DNA of 64,000 nucleotides from Phenylobacterium sp. (GTDB lineage: Bacteria; Pseudomonadota; Alphaproteobacteria; Caulobacterales; Caulobacteraceae): positions 23,834 to 87,833 of the forward strand of contig NZ_JANXWD010000003.1 of assembly GCF_025351295.1 (NCBI RefSeq), in the 5' to 3' direction. Both the position numbers and the translations under genes were made by a program. Under the pieces are notes generated by a model, which saw only the letters and a list, made by a program, of their open reading frames with translations, searched no databases and was not told where the DNA came from. Positions 18,079 through 26,487 of the stretch are shown in pieces. Positions within the stretch are counted from its first letter, which is position 1. Every line of letters begins with the position of its first letter.

Positions 18079-19826
18079 GACTTCGCCGGCGTTTCCTGCA
18101 GGTCGGGTCGCGACGCGTCCACTATCTGCGCGCCGGCGGCGGCCCGCCCGCGGTCATGGTCCATTCGTCACCCGCCAACGCCTGGTTCCTGCGCCCGGAG
18201 ATCGAGCGGCTGTCGCGGGACTACACCGTCTTCGCCTTCGACACGCCGGGCTTCGGGCTGTCGCAGGCGCTGCCGCTGGAAGACATGCTGGTGGCCGACC
18301 TCGCAGACGCCCTGGATGAGACGCTGACGGCGATCGGCATGCCGCCCTGCCCGGTGTTCGGCTCGCACAGCGGCGCGGCCATCGCCCTCGAGTTCGGCGT
18401 CAGGCATCCCGAGCGGGTGACCGGCCTGGTGCTCGACGGCGTGCCGGCCTTCAGCGACGCGGAATGTGCGGCGCTGTTCGAGGACTATTTCCACAAGTTT
18501 CCGGTGAGCGACCTTGGCGGACACTATTCCGACGTCTGGACCCGGTTCCGCGACCAGGCGGCCTGGTTTCCCTGGAGCGCACGGGCGCCCCAGAGCCTCA
18601 ATGGCTACGACCTCAGCCGGCCGGACGCGACCCACCTGTGGGTGTCGATGTATTTCGAGGCGGCGGACACCTACATCCCCGCCTATCGCGCGGCCAGCCA
18701 CTATGGCGCGCGCGCCCTGGCCGCGGCCGCCGAGCTGGATCGCCCGGCGATCTACACCGCCACCGACACCGACATGCTGTTCCCGCATCTGGCGCGGCTG
18801 CCGCCCTTGAAGCCGGGGCAGGAGATCCGGCGGATCGGGACCTCGCTGCCGGCCAAGCATGACCTGATCGCCGAGGGCTTCGCCCGGTTCGGCAGCCCGC
18901 ACCCGCCGCCTGACGACTGCGACGGCGTGGGCGACGCCGCCGCCGTGGCCCGCCAGTTCCTCGACGGCGAAGACGGTCGCCAGGTTCACATCCGCTATGC
19001 CGGCCGCCGCGCACATCCGGCCGTGCTGCTGCTGCATGACGGTCCCGGATCGGCCGAGGCGTTCGAGCCGCTGATGGCGGCGCTGAGCGACCGCTATTTC
19101 GTGATCGCGCCGGATCTGCCGGGGGCCGGGGAGTCCGATCCGTTCCAGGGCGGACCGCCGGCGCTGGGCCAGTTCGCCGGCGAGGCGGCGTGGTTGCTGC
19201 AGGCCCTGGGCGCTCCGCCGGCGCAGGTCTACGGCCTGGGCTTCGGCGCCTCGGTCGCGGTCGAGCTGGGGCGCAGCCGGCCGGACCTGGTGGCGGGTGT
19301 CGTCCTGGGCGGCCTGCTGGCGGCCGATGCCCTGGAACGCGCCCGGCTGGCGGCCGACTACACGCCGGACATCGCCGTCGAGCCGGATGGCGCCCACTGG
19401 TATCGCACCTGGCTGATGCTGCGCGACGGCCTCGTCTGGTGGCCCTGGTACGACCGACGGCAAGCCGCCCAACGCGCCGCCGCCGGGGACTTCGGAGCGG
19501 CGCGCCTACACCGCCGCACGATGGACGTGATGCGCCGCCGCGAAACCTACGGCCACCTGGCGCAGGCGGCGCTTGGCTTCGATGCGATGGCCGCCCTGGC
19601 GAGCCTCAGGGTTCCCGTCTGCCGGCTGTCCGGCGCGCCGACGCCGCTCGACGCCTTCGATGGATGGCTCGCCACCCACGCGCCGCAGCTGCCCGCCCGG
19701 CCGGCCGGGGTCGGCGCCGGCGAGGCGGACGCCCTGGCGAAAGCCTTCGATCACCTGCACCTGCTCGCAAAGACAACAGAGGGGCTATCATGCGAACCAC
19801 CGCGCGCGCACTCACCGTCGGCCTAG
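18075..19826 (+). CDS. Tandem two-domain alpha/beta hydrolase fusion with degenerate C-terminal domain
   Basis: A 583-residue protein starting at TTG in a TTGA overlap with the FAD oxidase. Two complete alpha/beta-hydrolase domains lie in one uninterrupted frame. Domain 1 (about 5-285) has VMVHSSPANAWFLRPE, the elbow PVFGSHSGAAIALEFG near 97, an acid candidate in TATDTDM and His in LPAKHDL. Domain 2 (about 310-570) has VLLLHDGPGS and PDLPGAGESDPF, but its elbow reads YGLGFGASVAVELG near 388, with Gly where the Ser should be. The usual catalytic His region reads GVGAGEADALAKAF. Domain 2 is therefore probably non-catalytic. The 3' end overlaps the cupin gene by 37 bp. Confidence 0.85.
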   Translation: MRLRRRFLQVGSRRVHYLRAGGGPPAVMVHSSPANAWFLRPEIERLSRDYTVFAFDTPGFGLSQALPLEDMLVADLADALDETLTAIGMPPCPVFGSHSGAAIALEFGVRHPERVTGLVLDGVPAFSDAECAALFEDYFHKFPVSDLGGHYSDVWTRFRDQAAWFPWSARAPQSLNGYDLSRPDATHLWVSMYFEAADTYIPAYRAASHYGARALAAAAELDRPAIYTATDTDMLFPHLARLPPLKPGQEIRRIGTSLPAKHDLIAEGFARFGSPHPPPDDCDGVGDAAAVARQFLDGEDGRQVHIRYAGRRAHPAVLLLHDGPGSAEAFEPLMAALSDRYFVIAPDLPGAGESDPFQGGPPALGQFAGEAAWLLQALGAPPAQVYGLGFGASVAVELGRSRPDLVAGVVLGGLLAADALERARLAADYTPDIAVEPDGAHWYRTWLMLRDGLVWWPWYDRRQAAQRAAAGDFGAARLHRRTMDVMRRRETYGHLAQAALGFDAMAALASLRVPVCRLSGAPTPLDAFDGWLATHAPQLPARPAGVGAGEADALAKAFDHLHLLAKTTEGLSCEPPRAHSPSA

Positions 19827-20284
19827 TCTCGTCGGCCGCCCTCCTCGCGGCGAACGCGTCGACCGCGGCGGCGGCGGTCTGCCCGCCCACCACGGTCTTC
19901 AACACCGGGCTCAAGCAGCTGGATGGCTATCGGGTGTTCACCGGCCCGGACGGCGACTCCCAGGTCGAGCCGCTGCATATCGAAGCCAGGCAGGTCCCGC
20001 TGCTGAAGACCGGCAAGCTGCTGGGGATGATCGAACTGCCGAACTCGCCCAAGCGCGGCGCGGAGATCGTGATCGGCCCGCCCGACGTGGACCTGCCCAT
20101 GCACGCCGCCCCCTACCGCGAGATGTTCATCCTGCTGGGCGGTTCGGTCACCTTCCAGACCGCCAAGTTCAAGGCGGAGATGAAGCCCGGCTCGGTGTTG
20201 CTGTTCGAGGATGTGGACGCCAAGACCGGCCACGGTGGCCGCACCGGGCCCTGCGGCTACATATCCCTGTCGATCGCCCCCTGA
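19790..20284 (+). CDS. Secreted cupin-fold protein
   Basis: A 164-residue protein; ATG 19790 follows GAGGGG. The N-terminus is a signal peptide (TARALTVGLVSSAALLAAN...AAAA). The mature domain has a cupin-like strand series: MHAAPYREMFILLGGSVTFQTAKF and KPGSVLLFEDVDAKTGHGG. His in the first motif and His in the second could bind metal; Cys residues near both ends (AVCPP, TGPCGY) could form a periplasmic disulfide. It starts inside the coding region of the tandem hydrolase (37-bp overlap), so it is probably in the same operon. Function is not recognisable beyond the fold. Confidence 0.75.
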   Translation: MRTTARALTVGLVSSAALLAANASTAAAAVCPPTTVFNTGLKQLDGYRVFTGPDGDSQVEPLHIEARQVPLLKTGKLLGMIELPNSPKRGAEIVIGPPDVDLPMHAAPYREMFILLGGSVTFQTAKFKAEMKPGSVLLFEDVDAKTGHGGRTGPCGYISLSIAP

Positions 20285-20317
20285 CCGCGCCACGCCGGGC
20301 TCCGCCTGCCGTGACGC

Positions 20318-21697
20318 TCAGGCGGCGCACTCGACCTTGTCGAGGCGGTCCTCGTCGAGGTTGTAGGCCATCAGCGCGCACATGCCGGCAAGCGTGATCA
20401 CCGCCGGCACCCAGGCCATGATGAAGCGGATCGCCGCCAGCGCGCTCTCGGGCTGGACCACCGTCGGGCCGCGCGACTGGACATAACCCGACGCGCCCAG
20501 CATCGCCCCGACCGCCGCCACCCCGATGGCGCCCGACAGCTTCTCGACCGTCGTGTAGAGGGCCGCGAAGATCCCTTCCCGACGCAGTCCGGTGCGGCGG
20601 AAGTCGTACTCCATGGTGTCGGGCAGCATCGACTGGCCCATCCGGATGACACCCGCGCCACTGACGCCGATGAACACGCCTCGCAGATAGACCAGCCCCA
20701 GCGGCTCGCCATGACCGGCGAACTGCCAGCTCATCCAGGCCGGGACGGCGATCGCCAGCGCGATCATGAAGGTCCACTTCTTCCCGATCCGCCGGCTGAG
20801 CATCAGCCACAGCGCCGGCGTGGCCAGCATCATCCCGGACTGGCAGAGGAAATAGGCGCCCAGCACACTGTTGGGCGCCCCCATGATCCGCTGAAAGAAG
20901 AAGGGGAAGATCGCCTGGGTCCCCAGCGACATCAGGGTGATGAACTTGACCAGCACCAGGATCACGAATGGCCGGTTCGACAGGCCCGAGGAGAGCTGCT
21001 CGGCGAAGCTGTGATGCGAGACCATCCGCACGGTCGTGGGCGCCCGCGCCGTGCCGATGAAGGTGACGATCCCAGCCCCGATGACGATGGGCGCGAAGAG
21101 GCCCGCCATGGCGGCGTAGGCGGCCGGGCCGCCGCCGAACAGGTCCAGGAGCACCGGCCCCAGGACCGTGGCGATCATGATCGACAGGCCTACGGCGTAG
21201 ACCCGCCAGCTCATCAGCTCGGTGCGCTCGTGATAGGTGCGGGTCATCTCGCCCGGCATGGCCATGTAGGGGATGTTGAAGACGCTGTAGGCCGTCGCGT
21301 AGAACAGCAGGGCCAGGGTCATGTAGACGAGCCGCGAAGAGCCGCTGGCGAAACTGGGCGCGGCGAAGATCGCAACGATGGAGATCGCCAGCAGGATTGC
21401 GCCGCCGATCAGGTAGGGCCGGCGCCGCCCCCAGCGACTGTTGGTCCGGTCGCTGATAACGCCCATGCCGACATCGCCGAACACGTCGTAGAGCTTGGAG
21501 ATGGCGATCAATGAGGCTGCCACGCCGGCCGCCAGTCCGTAGACGTCGGTCAGATAGCGCAGCAGCAGGGCGTTGGTGGCCGACAGCACCGTGACCGGGC
21601 CCAGGGTCCCGATGCCCCAGGCGATCATCATCGGCCGGGTGAGCGGCTGGGCCTTCCGTGCCTCCGCGGCGCCGGCGTCGACAGTCGTGGTGGTCAT
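20318..21697 (-). CDS. MFS transporter, GPH (glycoside-pentoside-hexuronide:cation symporter)-like
   Basis: A 459-residue integral membrane protein with about 12 hydrophobic segments. The GPH signature is visible: LISKLYDVFGDVGMGVISDRT-like sequence around residue 70, followed by SRWGRRRPYLIGGAIL. A second-half counterpart is in RRIGKKWTFMIAL. Members take up sugars or sugar-linked compounds with cations, but relatives in catabolic clusters of this bacterial group have unknown cargo. It is divergent from the IclR regulator at 21869, which probably controls it through the 171-bp intergenic region. Confidence 0.88.
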   Translation of the reverse strand: MTTTTVDAGAAEARKAQPLTRPMMIAWGIGTLGPVTVLSATNALLLRYLTDVYGLAAGVAASLIAISKLYDVFGDVGMGVISDRTNSRWGRRRPYLIGGAILLAISIVAIFAAPSFASGSSRLVYMTLALLFYATAYSVFNIPYMAMPGEMTRTYHERTELMSWRVYAVGLSIMIATVLGPVLLDLFGGGPAAYAAMAGLFAPIVIGAGIVTFIGTARAPTTVRMVSHHSFAEQLSSGLSNRPFVILVLVKFITLMSLGTQAIFPFFFQRIMGAPNSVLGAYFLCQSGMMLATPALWLMLSRRIGKKWTFMIALAIAVPAWMSWQFAGHGEPLGLVYLRGVFIGVSGAGVIRMGQSMLPDTMEYDFRRTGLRREGIFAALYTTVEKLSGAIGVAAVGAMLGASGYVQSRGPTVVQPESALAAIRFIMAWVPAVITLAGMCALMAYNLDEDRLDKVECAA

Positions 21698-21868
21698 TCC
21701 TGGACTCGGCCTGAACTGCGGGTCACCTGGAGGCTAAGGTCGGGATTCGTCCAACGCCAATGTGCTCTGGGTCCAATCCTATGCGTGCAAGGTCGCTGGA
21801 CCTTCCGGGCCGGGCGCGCAAATCCTGGGCCCTGGCGCGGCGGGCCGTGGCGTTGGGGGGAGACCGGA

Positions 21869-22645
21869 TTGGCGGCGTCACGCGGCGACCTGGAGCTGAC
21901 CTCCCTCAAGCGCGGCCTGCGCGCGCTGATCATGCTGACCCGCCGGCGGATGATGACCATCTCGGAAGCCGCGCGGCAGCTGGGCCTGCCGCGGACCACG
22001 GCCGAGCGCATCATGGTGACGCTGGAGCGGGAACAGTTCCTGGTCCGCGACCCGGACACCAAGCTCTATTCCCTGGCGCCCCGGGTGTCGGCCCTGGCCG
22101 GGGCGTTCTCGTCGGAAGACCGGATGATCCACGTCGCGCGGCCGATCCTATTCGACAAGACCCGGGAAATCGGCTGGCCGCTGGCGATCGCGACATCGCT
22201 GGGCGACCAGATGAGCGTGCGCATCACCACCGATCCGGCCACCTCGCTCGGTCTGCACAAGCGCCACGTGGGCAGCGAGATCGCGATCGCCGCGTCCAGC
22301 AGCGGGATCGTGCTGCTGGCCTTCCTCGCTGACGCCGAGCGGGAGGAGAAGATCGCGATGCTGGCGCAGAGCCGCGACCCCGCCCAGGCGTTGGCCCGCG
22401 ACCGGCGCGCCCTGGACGGCTATCTCGCCGCCGCGCGGCGCGACGGCTACAGCATCGGTCCCGACCTGGGCAAAGAGCGCGCGCTCAGCGTGCCGCTGTT
22501 CGACCACGGCCGCATCCGCGGCGTCCTTCTGATGATGTACATCGCCCGCGGCATCCCCGCGGACGCCCTCCAGACGCGCTTCGTCGGCGAACTGAAAGCG
22601 CTGGCGACCGTGATCGAGACCGCCGCGTTCGACATGTCCGACTGA
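21869..22645 (+). CDS. IclR-family transcriptional regulator
   Basis: About 258 residues. TTG 21869 was chosen because GGGGGGAGA lies just before it and the winged HTH starts directly after (LTSLKRGLRALIMLTRRRMMTISEAARQLG). The HTH recognition helix is in LPRTTAERIMVTLERE. The effector domain (about 80-250) carries a VGSEIAIAASSSGIVLLAFL segment and a C-terminal ALATVIETAAF helix. IclR regulators control aromatic and acetate catabolism. It is divergent from the GPH transporter, a probable target. Confidence 0.9.
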   Translation: MAASRGDLELTSLKRGLRALIMLTRRRMMTISEAARQLGLPRTTAERIMVTLEREQFLVRDPDTKLYSLAPRVSALAGAFSSEDRMIHVARPILFDKTREIGWPLAIATSLGDQMSVRITTDPATSLGLHKRHVGSEIAIAASSSGIVLLAFLADAEREEKIAMLAQSRDPAQALARDRRALDGYLAAARRDGYSIGPDLGKERALSVPLFDHGRIRGVLLMMYIARGIPADALQTRFVGELKALATVIETAAFDMSD

Positions 22646-22655
22646 AGCCGATGGT

Positions 22656-23552
22656 TCAGTGGCCGAAGTGCTTGCGGATTCGGGCCAGCAGGTCGTTGCG
22701 ATGGCGGGTGGCGAAGCCCAGTTGGCGGGTGACGATGCCGATGTCGGTCTGCTCGGCGGGGGCCTCGCAATCCAGGAACACCAGTTCGCCGCTGTCGATC
22801 TCGCGCAGCGCCACGTCGGGCGGAAGGACCGCCAGCAGGTCGGTCGAGGCGATGGACTGCTGGATCAGCGGCATGGAGTCGGTCTTCACCACCTGCACCG
22901 GCGCGTTCAGCCCGCGGGAGAAGAAATAGCCGATGAAGCTGCGCTGGAACCCCTCGCTGGTCAGCGTCGCCCATCGCGCGGCGGCGAGCTGCTCCGGCAT
23001 GATCTCGCCCTGGCGCTGGGCCAGGGGATGAGACGTCCGGGCGACCACCCGGGAGTGATGTTCACGCAGCCGCTCGATAACGATGTCCGGGTCATCGTCG
23101 ATCTGGCCGAGGAGACCGAATACGAAATCGATCGATCCGACCTTCAGATCGGCGATCAGGTCGAGATAGCCGCCGGACTTCACGCTGATCCGGATGCCGG
23201 GATAGCTGGTGTTCAGATCGGCCAGGATCTGGGGAATGAAATAGTAGCTGTAGTTCTGGGTGACGCCGAAGTTGACCTCTCCGACCTCGCCCGCCTGAAT
23301 GGAGCGGATCTCGTCGGCGCAGCGGGCCAGTTCGTTCATGACGATTCGCGCGTGCGGCAGGACCGCGAGGCCGAAGACCGTCGGCTCCACGCCCTTCGGC
23401 TTGCGCAGGAGGAGCTGCACGCCCAGCCGGTCCTCCAGGGCGCCGATGCTGCGGCTGAGCCCGGATTGCGAAATATTGCACTCGTCGGCCGCCCTCAGCA
23501 GGTTGCCGCATTCGACGGCAGCGATCAGGTGCTTGAGCTGCTGCACTTCCAA
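22656..23552 (-). CDS. LysR-family transcriptional regulator
   Basis: A 298-residue LysR protein. TTG 23552 gives the usual N-terminus (EVQQLKHLIAAVECGNLLRA) and follows GGGGGA; a start at 23597 would add 15 residues. The winged HTH has CNISQSGLSRSIGALEDRLG, and the periplasmic-binding-like effector domain begins around residue 90 (GEVNFGVTQNYSYYFIPQIL). The gene converges with the IclR gene (10 bp apart) and is 144 bp after the hydrolase at 23698, on the same strand. It may regulate that hydrolase or the divergent esterase block; the target is not evident. Confidence 0.9.
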   Translation of the reverse strand: MEVQQLKHLIAAVECGNLLRAADECNISQSGLSRSIGALEDRLGVQLLLRKPKGVEPTVFGLAVLPHARIVMNELARCADEIRSIQAGEVGEVNFGVTQNYSYYFIPQILADLNTSYPGIRISVKSGGYLDLIADLKVGSIDFVFGLLGQIDDDPDIVIERLREHHSRVVARTSHPLAQRQGEIMPEQLAAARWATLTSEGFQRSFIGYFFSRGLNAPVQVVKTDSMPLIQQSIASTDLLAVLPPDVALREIDSGELVFLDCEAPAEQTDIGIVTRQLGFATRHRNDLLARIRKHFGH

Positions 23553-23697
23553 GGTGGGTCCCCCGGGGGAGTGACCCGATGTGCGTGCGAGATTCACGCG
23601 GCCCGCCCCGCTGTCACGATACCGTCTTGGGGGGGCATGGCAACTCGCGCCGCGGGGTCGGCGTGACGCGGCCGGGGCCGATGCCCTCAGGCCGCCG

Positions 23698-24516
23698 CTA
23701 GGGGGCGGCCGGCGCCCTCAGGAATTCGTCCATGATCGTGGCCAGTTCGTCCGCCGCCACGTCGAAGATGCCGTTCTCCAGATGCGGCATCTCCAGCAGC
23801 CGGCCGTTGGCGAGCGCGCCGGCGGCGCGGCGCGAGGCTTCGGCCAGGTGGTTGCGTGGGTTGATCACCAGGGTCGGCTGCCGCACGCCGCCGAAGCAGT
23901 CGGCCACATCGAAGGTAAAGGCCGCCTCGTGGGCCCACCATCCCCGCGGGTAGGCGCGAAGCTCGTCGACGAAGTTGTCGAACCCGCGCGCCAGGCTGAC
24001 GCCGGGCGCGCGGCGGGTGATGAAATAGTCCCACCGGTGCTGGAACTGCGCGAAATCCTCGCTGAGCCACGTCGGTTCGGCGAGCCGGACGCGCCAGGCC
24101 TCGCGCTCGGCGCCCAGGAAGTAGGGCACGCCGATCAGGATCAGCCGCGACACCTTGTCGGGACGCTGCCGGGCCAGCTCCGCCGCCACCAGGGCCCCGG
24201 TGTGATAGCCGAACAGGTCGACGCTGCCCGCCTCCGCCTCGTCGAAGGCCACCGCGATGGCGCGTGCGTAGCCCTCGATCGGCATCGGCTGCGGCGGGGG
24301 ATCCGAGGCCCCGTAGCCCGGCGCATCGACCGCCACCACCCGCCGTCGCGGCGCCATAGCCTCTAGAAAGGGCGTGAAGCTGCGTCCCGAATAGGCCGTG
24401 GCGTGCAGACACCACAGGGGTCGCCCCCCGCTGCCTTCAAGAAGGATGCCGCCTTCGAGAAGGTGAATCTGCTGTCCCGGCGGGCCGACATAGCGACCGG
24501 CAAGCCCGGCGTTCAC
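23698..24516 (-). CDS. Alpha/beta hydrolase with G-Y-H-T-G elbow
   Basis: A 272-residue alpha/beta hydrolase: WCLHATAYSGRSFTPF at the oxyanion-hole strand, VVAVDAPGYGASDPPP, and the elbow VDLFGYHTGALVAAELA near residue 104. In the usual small-x-Nu-x-small pattern the nucleophile position is His rather than Ser, Cys or Asp, with Thr next to it. The same G-x-H-[S/T]-G layout occurs in domain 1 of the tandem hydrolase at 18075. The late histidine seems to be in MPHLENGIF. It is divergent from the secreted tannase at 24799 across a 282-bp region with two palindromes. Whether it is catalytic is uncertain. Confidence 0.82.
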   Translation of the reverse strand: MNAGLAGRYVGPPGQQIHLLEGGILLEGSGGRPLWCLHATAYSGRSFTPFLEAMAPRRRVVAVDAPGYGASDPPPQPMPIEGYARAIAVAFDEAEAGSVDLFGYHTGALVAAELARQRPDKVSRLILIGVPYFLGAEREAWRVRLAEPTWLSEDFAQFQHRWDYFITRRAPGVSLARGFDNFVDELRAYPRGWWAHEAAFTFDVADCFGGVRQPTLVINPRNHLAEASRRAAGALANGRLLEMPHLENGIFDVAADELATIMDEFLRAPAAP

Positions 24517-24690
24517 GGGCGGGCCACGCTCAAGGCCGCGTGGGGACCTGCACGGTCATTGATCTCGAGGTTCGCGGAACGCGGCATGCCTACCGCCTAA
24601 CAGCGCGCCCGACGCCCAGGCATCCGGTTTAAGTCATAGGCCGGCGCCGAAAAATCATGCCGGATCGCCGTGCTCCACGAGCAATCTAGC

Positions 24691-24743
24691 CGTGGGCAGG
24701 CCTGCCCACGCGTCGGGTTTCCCAGCCGCCGGCGGCGGCTGGG
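24691..24743. promoter_or_regulatory. Two adjacent palindromes in a divergent intergenic region
   Basis: Positions 24691-24710 form a perfect 20-bp palindrome (CGTGGGCAGG and its exact reverse complement with no spacer). Ten bases later, 24721-24730 and 24734-24743 are a 10-bp inverted repeat (CCCAGCCGCC / GGCGGCTGGG) around a 3-bp loop. They lie about 60-110 bp upstream of the tannase start at 24799 and in the region shared with the divergent hydrolase. They could be operators for a local LysR or IclR protein, or transcript hairpins. Confidence 0.4.
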
Positions 24744-24798
24744 CATGGCGACAATGGGTCGAGGCGGAACCGCCGACGGTCAGAACAGGGGCGCGCGC

Positions 24799-26487
24799 AT
24801 GCATCGGAACCAGGTCTCGTCGTCCCGTTCGGCGCCGGTCATGGCGGCGCGAACGCTGGGCGCCCTGCTCGCCTCGGCGGCCGTGCTCGGTCCGGCGGTC
24901 GGTTGGGCCCAGACCACCCCGCCAGCCCCCAAGCCGGCGCCGGCGGCGGACGCGGCTTGTGCGGCGTTGCGGCCGACCCAGACGTTCTCGGACGTGGCCA
25001 ACCGGCTGGCGCAGATCCCCGATGCGCCGACCAGCATCGTGTCGGCGCGGATCGTTCCGGCCGAGCGGGGCCTGCCGGAATACTGCCGCGTCGAAGGCCA
25101 GATCGCCCCCACCATCGGGTTCCTGCTGAAGCTGCCGACCAGCGGCTGGAACGGCAAGCTGATGATGGGCGGCTGCGGCGGGCCCTGCGGCCAGTACCTC
25201 AGCGACCGGCTCGATCCCGCCTTCGCGCGGCGCTACGCGGTGGTCTCGACCGATATGGGGCACAAGGGAATCGGCTGGGCGTTCGCCTACCAGAACCTGC
25301 AGGGGCAGATCGACTTCGGGTCGCGCGCCACCCACCTCACCGCCGTCGCGGCCAAGGAGATCATCGACCTCTACTACGCCCGGCCCGCCAGCCTGGCCTA
25401 CTTCAACGGCTGCTCGACCGGCGGCCGCCAGGGCATGGTGGAGGCCCAGCGGTTCCCCGAAGACTTCAACGGCATCATCGCCGGCGCTCCGCCCTATTTC
25501 GAGACCGGCGACACGCCGTTGTTCCTGTCCTGGGGCGCACGGGCGAACCTGGACGCGGACGGCAAGCCGATCCTGGACGCTGCCAAGCTGCCGCTGATCC
25601 ATGAGGCGGTCCTGGCGGCGTGCGATCCCGGCAAGGGCGCGAAGGGCGGCATGCTGCTCAATCCGGCTGCCTGCGCCTGGGACCCGGCGTCGCTGGCCTG
25701 CAAGCCCGGCCAGGCGGCCGACGCCTGCCTCTCGGCGGCCGAGGTCGGGGTGGTGCGGAAGATCTATGCCGGAGCGACGAACGCGAAGGGCCGCGCCCTC
25801 TACTTCGGCATGCCGCGCGGATCGGAACTGAACTGGGCCCCGGGCTTCGTCAACAGCGAGGGCCGACCTGGGGACTATCTCTCCGGGTTCGGCGGCGCCG
25901 GCAATTCGCTGATGACCTACGGCGCGTTCTTCTATTCGCCGGGCCCGAAATATTCCGAACGCGACTTCGACTACGACCGCGACGTGCCTCGCCTGGCGGT
26001 CATCGAGGCGCTGTACAACGCCCAGAATCCCGATCTTCGCGCCTTCCGCGACGCGGGCGGCAAGCTGATCCTGTACCATGGCTGGAACGACAACCAGATT
26101 CCGGCCGGCGCCAGCGTCGACTACTACGAAACCGCGACCCGCACCGCCGGCGGACCGGCGGCGACCCGCGCGTTCTTCCGGCTGTTCCTGCTGCCGGGCG
26201 TAGGCCACTGCCGCGGCGGTCCCGGCGGCAGCGAGGTGGACTGGATCTCCGCGCTCGAAGGCTGGGTCGAGAAGGGCGTCGCGCCGGACCAGGTGGTCGC
26301 CAATCGGATGAAGACCGAGCCCTTCCCCACGGTCGAGGTGGCGCCGGGCGAGACGGTCATCCAGTTTCCGCGCCATCCCCTCGACCCGTCGACGGTGACC
26401 AGTTCGCGGGTGGTGCTCGCCTATGCCGTGAGCCCGCCGCCGGCCGGGACGGCGACCGCGAAGCCCGCCAAGGGCGCGGCGCGTTGA
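24799..26487 (+). CDS. Tannase/feruloyl esterase family protein, secreted (paralogue 2)
   Basis: A 562-residue protein. ATG 24799 was chosen because it gives a basic-hydrophobic signal peptide (MAARTLGALLASAAVLG...WAQ) and follows GGGG; the open extension upstream is not protein-like. The family elbow NGCSTGGRQGM is near residue 204, the acid in HGWNDNQIP near 432 and the His in GVGHCRGGPGG near 469. Cys pairs are conserved with the tannase at 5285-6886, of which it is a paralogue. Likely a periplasmic or extracellular esterase releasing phenolic or aromatic acids. The stop overlaps the TTG start of the next gene by 4 bp. Confidence 0.9.
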   Translation: MHRNQVSSSRSAPVMAARTLGALLASAAVLGPAVGWAQTTPPAPKPAPAADAACAALRPTQTFSDVANRLAQIPDAPTSIVSARIVPAERGLPEYCRVEGQIAPTIGFLLKLPTSGWNGKLMMGGCGGPCGQYLSDRLDPAFARRYAVVSTDMGHKGIGWAFAYQNLQGQIDFGSRATHLTAVAAKEIIDLYYARPASLAYFNGCSTGGRQGMVEAQRFPEDFNGIIAGAPPYFETGDTPLFLSWGARANLDADGKPILDAAKLPLIHEAVLAACDPGKGAKGGMLLNPAACAWDPASLACKPGQAADACLSAAEVGVVRKIYAGATNAKGRALYFGMPRGSELNWAPGFVNSEGRPGDYLSGFGGAGNSLMTYGAFFYSPGPKYSERDFDYDRDVPRLAVIEALYNAQNPDLRAFRDAGGKLILYHGWNDNQIPAGASVDYYETATRTAGGPAATRAFFRLFLLPGVGHCRGGPGGSEVDWISALEGWVEKGVAPDQVVANRMKTEPFPTVEVAPGETVIQFPRHPLDPSTVTSSRVVLAYAVSPPPAGTATAKPAKGAAR

